Assembly: GCF_005771675.1 (NCBI RefSeq)
Contig: NZ_VAJM01000002.1
Location: 496,001 to 560,000, forward strand
DNA from: Hymenobacter jeollabukensis
GTDB taxonomy: Bacteria > Bacteroidota > Bacteroidia > Cytophagales > Hymenobacteraceae
DNA length: 64,000 bases
Direction of reading: 5' to 3'
Under the pieces are notes generated by a model that saw only the letters and a list, made by a program, of their open reading frames with translations, was not told where the DNA came from and did not search any database. Below, piece by piece: positions 59,268 to 64,000 of the stretch (positions are counted from its first letter, which is position 1; each line of letters opens with the position of its first letter). The position numbers and the translations under genes are program-made.

Positions 59268-60944
59268 ATGAACAAAGCGTTTCGCCTACTGCTGCTACTG
59301 GCAGCCTTGGGCTTCCTGGGGCTGCACGAGCTACTGGCCCAGACGCCCGCCCCGGGCCAGGCGCCCGTGGCCTCCGGCGTGCCCATGTCGCTGAGCCTCT
59401 CGCAGGCCGTTGACTTCGCCCTCAAAAACAAATCCTCGCTGATGGCCACCCGCCTGGGCGAGCAGACCGCCCACGCCCGCGTCGGCGAAATCCGCTCGGC
59501 GGGCCTGCCGCAGGTGAACGTGGCCGCCAACCTGGCCGACAACTTCAAGCTGCAGAAGTCGCTGGTCGACGTGGGCGCCTTCGGGGGCTCCACCGCCACC
59601 CAGCTCACCTCCGCCGACGTGACGGCTGCCCAGGGTGGGCAGAGCGTCAACCTCAAGCAGGTGCAGGTGGAGCGCGTACCGGTGCCGCCCCAGGCCATTG
59701 CCTTCGGCCTGCAGTACGCCGGCAACAGCAGCGCCTCGGTCTCGCAGCTGCTCTTCGATGGCTCGTACCTGATTGGCCTGAAGGCCGCCAAGGTGTACGA
59801 AGACCTGGCCAAGAAGCAAACCCAGCAGGCCGAAATTGACGTGGTGGAGCAGGTGCAGAAGGCCTACTACAGCACCCTGGTGGCCCGCGCCCGCCTGGAG
59901 CTGCTGGCCCGCAACGTGCAGCGCCTCGACACGCTGCTCTACCAGACCAACGCTACTTATAAGGAGGGCTTCGTGGAAAAGCTCGACGTGGACCGCCTGC
60001 GCGTGCAGCGCAACAACCTGGTGGTGGAGCAGCAGAAAGCCCAGCGCCTGACCGAGCTGAGCGTGGCCCTGCTGAAGTTCCAGATGGGCCTGCCCCAGGA
60101 ACAGCCGGTGGTGCTGACCGACCAGCTCGACGGCGCCCTGGTGGATGCCAACTCCCTGCGCCAGCGCCTGGGCGTGGCCAACTTCAACACCGGCAGCGGC
60201 GACCGTAGCCTTGGTGGCGTACCCTCGGCCCCGGCCCCGACCAGCGGCAACGCCGCCGACCAGGCCCGCCAGGACCAGCAGTCGGCGCTGAGCGGCGCCC
60301 GGCCTACCCAAGCCGCCGCGGCCTTCAACTACAACAACCGCATCGAATACACTACCCTGGAAACTCAGCAGGCCCTGGCCGGCCTGGACCTGGCCAACCG
60401 CCGCGCCGGCGCCTACCCGCGCCTGGTGGCCACGGCCGCTTACGGCTTCAACGGCTCGGCCAACAGCCTCGGCAACCTGTTTGCCTTCCGCGGTCCGAAC
60501 TCGGTGGATGGCAACGGCTTCCCCAACCAGAACTGGTTTGGCTTCGGCAACGTGGGCCTGAGTTTGCAGATTCCGGTGTTCGACGGCTTCCGCCGCCGCT
60601 ATCAGGTGCAGCAGGCCCGCATTCAGCAGCAGACCATTGAGCGCGGCTTCGAAACGCTGCGCCAGAGCATTGACCTGCAGGACGCGCAGAGCCGCACCAC
60701 TCTCACCAACGCCCTGGACGTGCTCGACAACCAGAAAGCCAACCTGGACCTGGCTACCGACGTGGCCCGCGTGTCGCGCATCAAGTTTCAGGAGGGCGTG
60801 GGCTCGAACCTGGAAGTCATTACCGCCGAAACCGACCTGCGCTCGGCCCAGACCAACTACTACGCCGCCCTCTACGACGTGCTGGTAGCCAAGGTGGACC
60901 GCGACAAAGCCACCGGCGAGCTGTTCAATCAGACGAAAAAGTAA
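59268..60944 (+). CDS. TolC family outer-membrane efflux protein
   Basis: Signal peptide MNKAFRLLLLLAALGFLGLH, then two OEP repeats. The first has LSLSQAVDFALKNKSSLMAT and AEIDVVEQVQKAYYSTLVAR; the second has LETQQALAGLDLANRRAGAY and LQDAQSRTTLTNALDVLDNQ. A low-complexity insertion (AASAPAPTSGNAADQARQDQ-like) lies between. At 558 residues it is normal. TolC makes the outer-membrane exit duct of the RND pump encoded downstream. It starts 32 nt after tetR. Confidence 0.92.
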   Translation: MNKAFRLLLLLAALGFLGLHELLAQTPAPGQAPVASGVPMSLSLSQAVDFALKNKSSLMATRLGEQTAHARVGEIRSAGLPQVNVAANLADNFKLQKSLVDVGAFGGSTATQLTSADVTAAQGGQSVNLKQVQVERVPVPPQAIAFGLQYAGNSSASVSQLLFDGSYLIGLKAAKVYEDLAKKQTQQAEIDVVEQVQKAYYSTLVARARLELLARNVQRLDTLLYQTNATYKEGFVEKLDVDRLRVQRNNLVVEQQKAQRLTELSVALLKFQMGLPQEQPVVLTDQLDGALVDANSLRQRLGVANFNTGSGDRSLGGVPSAPAPTSGNAADQARQDQQSALSGARPTQAAAAFNYNNRIEYTTLETQQALAGLDLANRRAGAYPRLVATAAYGFNGSANSLGNLFAFRGPNSVDGNGFPNQNWFGFGNVGLSLQIPVFDGFRRRYQVQQARIQQQTIERGFETLRQSIDLQDAQSRTTLTNALDVLDNQKANLDLATDVARVSRIKFQEGVGSNLEVITAETDLRSAQTNYYAALYDVLVAKVDRDKATGELFNQTKK

Positions 60945-61050
60945 GGAGCTAGGAGTCAGGAGCTAGGAGCTGGAAGCTCCTGACCCAGCCACAGTTGATT
61001 GCCCAATACCCCCGATTCTAGCTCCTAACTTCTTGCTACTAGCTCCTTCT
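60943..61050. repeat. Hairpin with repeat-built arms in the efflux operon (element G)
   Basis: The left arm, starting in the tolC stop codon, repeats AGGAGCTAGGAG-type units. The right arm (about 61016-61050) carries TAGCTCCT-type complements. It fills the tolC-hlyD gap. Confidence 0.7.
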
Positions 61051-61053
61051 CCA

Positions 61054-62202
61054 ATGAAATACGTTTCTTCTTCGGCGCTGCTGTTCCTGGCTTTCCTGGC
61101 TTCCTGCGGCGGCGGTGATAAAGACCCCAAAGCCGAGCTGGAAAAGCTCAAAAAGGAACAGGCCACCAACGCCGCCAAAATTGCCGAGCTGGAAGCCAAA
61201 GCCGGTCCGGCCGCGGCTACCGAGCTGGCCGCCACGCCCGTTTCGGTTATCAGCGTGCAGCCCGAAAGCTTCACCAGCTACCTGGAAGTGCAGGGCCGCG
61301 CCGACTTCGACGAAAACGCCAACGTGTCGCCCCGGGTCCCGGGCGTGCTTACCAGCATCCGCGTACAGCGCGGCGACCGGGTGAGCAAGGGCCAGGTAAT
61401 TGCCACCCAGGACGCGGCCGTGCTCGAATCGGGCATTGCCGAGCTGCGCACCCGCCTGGAGCTGGCCAAGACCGTGTACGAAAAGCAGGACCGCCTCTGG
61501 AAACAGCAGATCGGCACCGAAATCCAGTACCTGCAGGCCAAGAATAACTACGAGGCCCTGCAGCGTAGCCTGGCCACCCAGCAGCAGCAGCGCGCCATGT
61601 ACAACGTGGTAGCACCCTTCGGCGGCACCGTGGACGATGTGCCGGCCAAGGTGGGTGAAATGGGTAACCCCGGCGTTCCGGTGGTGCGCCTGCTCAGCGG
61701 CGGCGGCGGCAAGCTGGTCGCCGATGTATCGGAAAACTACGCCAGCACCATCAAGGCCGGTGACAAGGCCCTGGTGAGCATCCCCGACCTGGGCGTGAAC
61801 GATGTGCCCTCGACGGTGCGCACCGTGAGCCGCACCATCAACCCGGCCAGCCGCACCTTCCCGGTGGAGCTGCGCCTGACCGGCCCGGCCGCCGCCCAGC
61901 TGCGCCCCAACATGGTGGCCACCGTCCGCATCCAGAACTACAGCAAGGCCAGCACCACCGTGCTGCCCGTGGACCTGGTGCAGAAGGATGAAACCAACAG
62001 CTACGTGTTTGTGGTGGAAGACAAAGGCGGCAAGAAAGTAGCCGCCAAGCGCGTGGTGCAGACCGGCGCCACCTACAACGGCCGCACCGAAATTACCGGC
62101 GGCCTGAAGGCCAACGACCAGGTCATTTCGGCCGGCTACCAGAACCTCAACGAGGGCCAGACGGTGTCCCTCGCCGGCGCAGCCGGGCAAGCAGGCGCCT
62201 AG
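61054..62202 (+). CDS. RND efflux periplasmic adaptor (HlyD/MFP family)
   Basis: A lipoprotein with lipobox FLASC ([15 protein letters not shown]), then a coiled coil ([20 protein letters not shown]). The adaptor domains show [39 protein letters not shown], a second coiled coil, [20 protein letters not shown] and the beta-barrel [20 protein letters not shown]. At 382 residues it is typical. It links the inner-membrane pump to TolC. ATG 61054 is used. Confidence 0.93.
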   Translation: MKYVSSSALLFLAFLASCGGGDKDPKAELEKLKKEQATNAAKIAELEAKAGPAAATELAATPVSVISVQPESFTSYLEVQGRADFDENANVSPRVPGVLTSIRVQRGDRVSKGQVIATQDAAVLESGIAELRTRLELAKTVYEKQDRLWKQQIGTEIQYLQAKNNYEALQRSLATQQQQRAMYNVVAPFGGTVDDVPAKVGEMGNPGVPVVRLLSGGGGKLVADVSENYASTIKAGDKALVSIPDLGVNDVPSTVRTVSRTINPASRTFPVELRLTGPAAAQLRPNMVATVRIQNYSKASTTVLPVDLVQKDETNSYVFVVEDKGGKKVAAKRVVQTGATYNGRTEITGGLKANDQVISAGYQNLNEGQTVSLAGAAGQAGA

Positions 62203-62282
62203 CGCAAGGACCAGCGCGGCGGGCCCCTAACCCGGCCCGCCGCGCGGCCTGACACGTCACCCATCCTAGCTTCCGACTCCCC

Positions 62283-64000
62283 ATGCAGGATATCGAAAAA
62301 GAGTTTGGACCCACCAGTTGGTCCATTAATAACAAGACCAGCATTTACATCATCACGCTCCTGTTGTGCGTGGCGGGTATCTTCTCCTACATCAAGCTGG
62401 GCAAGGAGAAATTCCCGGACATCGTCATTCCGCGCATCATCGTGGCCACGGTGTACCCCGGCACCTCGCCGACGGACATAGAAAACCTGGTGACGCGCCA
62501 GCTTGAGAAGGAAATCAAGTCGGTGAACGGGGTGAAGAAAATCAGCTCCACCTCCAACCAGGACTATTGCATCGTGGACGTGGAGTTCAACTCCGGCGTG
62601 GACGTGCAATACGCCAAGCAGCTCATCAAGGACGCCGTCGACAAGGCCGGCAACGAGCTGCCGAACGATTTGCCGACGCCGCCCACCGTGCAGGAAGTGA
62701 ACCTGTCGGAGCTGCCTATCATGCAGATCAACCTGGCCGGCAACCTGCCCGCCTCGCAGCTGAAGAAGCTGGCCGACGACTTCCAGGATAAGATCGAGGC
62801 CCTGCCCGAAATTACCCGCGTCGACATTATCGGCGCCCTGGAGCAGCAGGTAAACGTGGACGTGGACCTCTACAAGCTCCGCGCCGCCCGCCTGGGCTTC
62901 GGCGACATCGAAGGCGCCATTGCCCGCGAGAACATCACGATTTCGGGCGGTTCGGTGGACGTGGGTGACCAGAAGCGCGCGGTGCGCGTGGCCGGTCAGT
63001 ACGTCAACGCCGCCGACATTGCCAACATCCAGGTGAAGAACCTCTCCGGCTCGGCCGTGCGCCTCGGTGACATTGCCACCGTGGAGGACGCCTTCAAGGA
63101 CCGCGAATCGTACGCCCGCCTCGACGGCAAGCCCTCGATTACGCTGAACGTGATTAAGCGCCAGGGCGAAAACCTCATCGACGCGTCGGACAAGATCAAG
63201 CAAATTGTCGACGACTCGAAGAAGAGCCTGTCCAGCGACCTGCGCGTGACCATCACCGGCGACACCTCGAACGACACCCGCGTCACGCTGCACGACCTCA
63301 TCAACACCATCGTCATCGGCTTTATCCTCGTGACGGTGATTCTGATGTTCTTCATGGGCACCACCAACGCCCTGTTCGTGGGCCTCTCGGTGCCGCTGTC
63401 GATGTTCCTGGCCTTCGTGGTGCTGCCCATGTTCGGCTTCGCGCTGAACATGATTGTGCTCTTCGCCTTCCTGCTGGCCCTGGGTATCGTGGTCGATGAC
63501 GCCATCGTGGTTATCGAAAACACCCACCGCCTGCTGCACGAGCACCCGAACCTGACCACCGCCCAGGCCGCCAAGTTTGCCGCCGGCGAGGTATTCGTGC
63601 CGGTACTGGCCGGTACGCTGACCACCGTGGCCCCCTTCGTGCCGCTGATGTTCTGGCCAGGCATCGTGGGTAGTTTCATGTTCTACCTACCAGTGACGTT
63701 GATTCTGACCTTGATGTCCTCGCTCATCGTGGCCTTCATCATGAACCCGGTGTTTGCCGTGTCGTTCATGGAGCGCGAAGACCACCACGCCGAGGACAAG
63801 AAGCCCGCGCTGACCAAGATGTTCCTCATCGTGACGGGCGTGATGCTGCTGATTGCGCTGATTGGCTACCTGGCCGGTTCGTTCTTCGTCGGCAACCTGT
63901 TCGTCTTCCTGATTGTCTTCGCCCTGCTCGACAAGTTCGTGTTCGTGCACATGATTGCCTGGTTCCAGACCAAGGCCCTGCCGCGCTTCATGGACGGCTA
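62283..64000 (+). CDS. RND efflux transporter permease (AcrB-like), 3' end outside window
   Basis: The frame opens with MQDIEKEFGPTSWSINNKTS and is uninterrupted for 572 codons to the window end. TM1 (IYIITLLLCVAGIFSYIKLG) is followed by the porter domain: VYPGTSPTDIENLVTRQLEK, INLAGNLPASQLKKLADDFQ and VGDQKRAVRVAGQYVNAADI. Then LHDLINTIVIGFILVTVILM, GLSVPLSMFLAFVVLPMFGF and ALGIVVDDAIVVIENTHRLL, the RND proton-relay helix with two Asp. The transporter is the inner-membrane pump of the operon. The substrate is unknown. Only the first half is in the window. Confidence 0.92.
   Translation, partial: MQDIEKEFGPTSWSINNKTSIYIITLLLCVAGIFSYIKLGKEKFPDIVIPRIIVATVYPGTSPTDIENLVTRQLEKEIKSVNGVKKISSTSNQDYCIVDVEFNSGVDVQYAKQLIKDAVDKAGNELPNDLPTPPTVQEVNLSELPIMQINLAGNLPASQLKKLADDFQDKIEALPEITRVDIIGALEQQVNVDVDLYKLRAARLGFGDIEGAIARENITISGGSVDVGDQKRAVRVAGQYVNAADIANIQVKNLSGSAVRLGDIATVEDAFKDRESYARLDGKPSITLNVIKRQGENLIDASDKIKQIVDDSKKSLSSDLRVTITGDTSNDTRVTLHDLINTIVIGFILVTVILMFFMGTTNALFVGLSVPLSMFLAFVVLPMFGFALNMIVLFAFLLALGIVVDDAIVVIENTHRLLHEHPNLTTAQAAKFAAGEVFVPVLAGTLTTVAPFVPLMFWPGIVGSFMFYLPVTLILTLMSSLIVAFIMNPVFAVSFMEREDHHAEDKKPALTKMFLIVTGVMLLIALIGYLAGSFFVGNLFVFLIVFALLDKFVFVHMIAWFQTKALPRFMDG

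Noticed and set aside
1-64000. CRISPR array
   Set aside because: The direct repeats found are short, imperfect or inverted; no regularly spaced direct repeats with unique spacers and no cas genes were seen.
1-64000. tRNA or rRNA genes
   Set aside because: No cloverleaf with a T-loop pattern and no conserved rRNA sequence was recognised in the gaps; a computed scan would be decisive.

Overview
The window is high-GC DNA from a Bacteroidota genome, most likely a Hymenobacter-type member of the Cytophagales. This rests on the PorP-GldK-GldL-GldM-GldN type IX secretion (T9SS) locus, a PorW/SprE homologue, several secreted proteins with T9SS C-terminal sorting domains, Bacteroidota-type promoters (TTTG, then about 19-22 nt, then TAnnTTTG), an atp cluster without the beta and epsilon genes, and many palindromic intergenic repeats. 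Genus is inferred from family content and style, not from a marker gene.

Layout. 1-5.3 kb: end of a MORN/YwqK-like gene, yraN, lipB (octanoyltransferase), a hypothetical, a MraY/WecA-type sugar-1-phosphate transferase, a DUF4271 membrane protein and hemD. 5.4-11.3 kb: porP-gldK-gldL-gldM-gldN behind a good promoter. 11.4-18.9 kb, minus strand: uvrC, a class A penicillin-binding protein and the lipoprotein PorW/SprE. 19.1-25.2 kb: ATP synthase genes (atpZ/I-like, a small membrane protein, atpB, E, F, H, A, G). 25.4-28.0 kb: a secreted protein of 14 blade-like repeats with a T9SS tail. 28.1-41.0 kb: HU-like protein, HAD phosphatase, a RAYT transposase with its REP palindromes, PafA-type phosphatase, pyrophosphatase, DUF6766 and UbiA-like membrane proteins, Nnr, a lipoprotein, MsrB, GNAT, a T9SS-tailed protein and L-serine dehydratase. 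41.2-48.5 kb: a 2,198-residue T9SS adhesin-like protein and the remnant of another. 48.6-52.5 kb: a channel-like membrane protein, a lipoprotein, LutB and a small hypothetical. 52.5-57.7 kb: three tandem paralogous M28 peptidases. 57.8-64.0 kb: ispF and a TetR-controlled TolC/HlyD/RND efflux operon cut by the window end.

How the genes work together. PorP, GldKLMN and PorW/SprE belong to the T9SS envelope machine. At least three gene products here (25.4, 38.7 and 41.2 kb) carry its cargo tail. The TetR gene has a perfect palindrome over its own promoter and heads the efflux operon.

The least explained feature is the intergenic DNA. Three families of REP palindromes, each with a 5' GTAG tetranucleotide, occur here, one of them flanking a RAYT gene. 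Separately, several gaps hold long hairpins whose arms are built from short degenerate direct repeats. Many of these elements start within a few bases of a stop codon, and in two cases the stop codon is part of the GTAG head. No CRISPR array, tRNA or rRNA gene was recognised.
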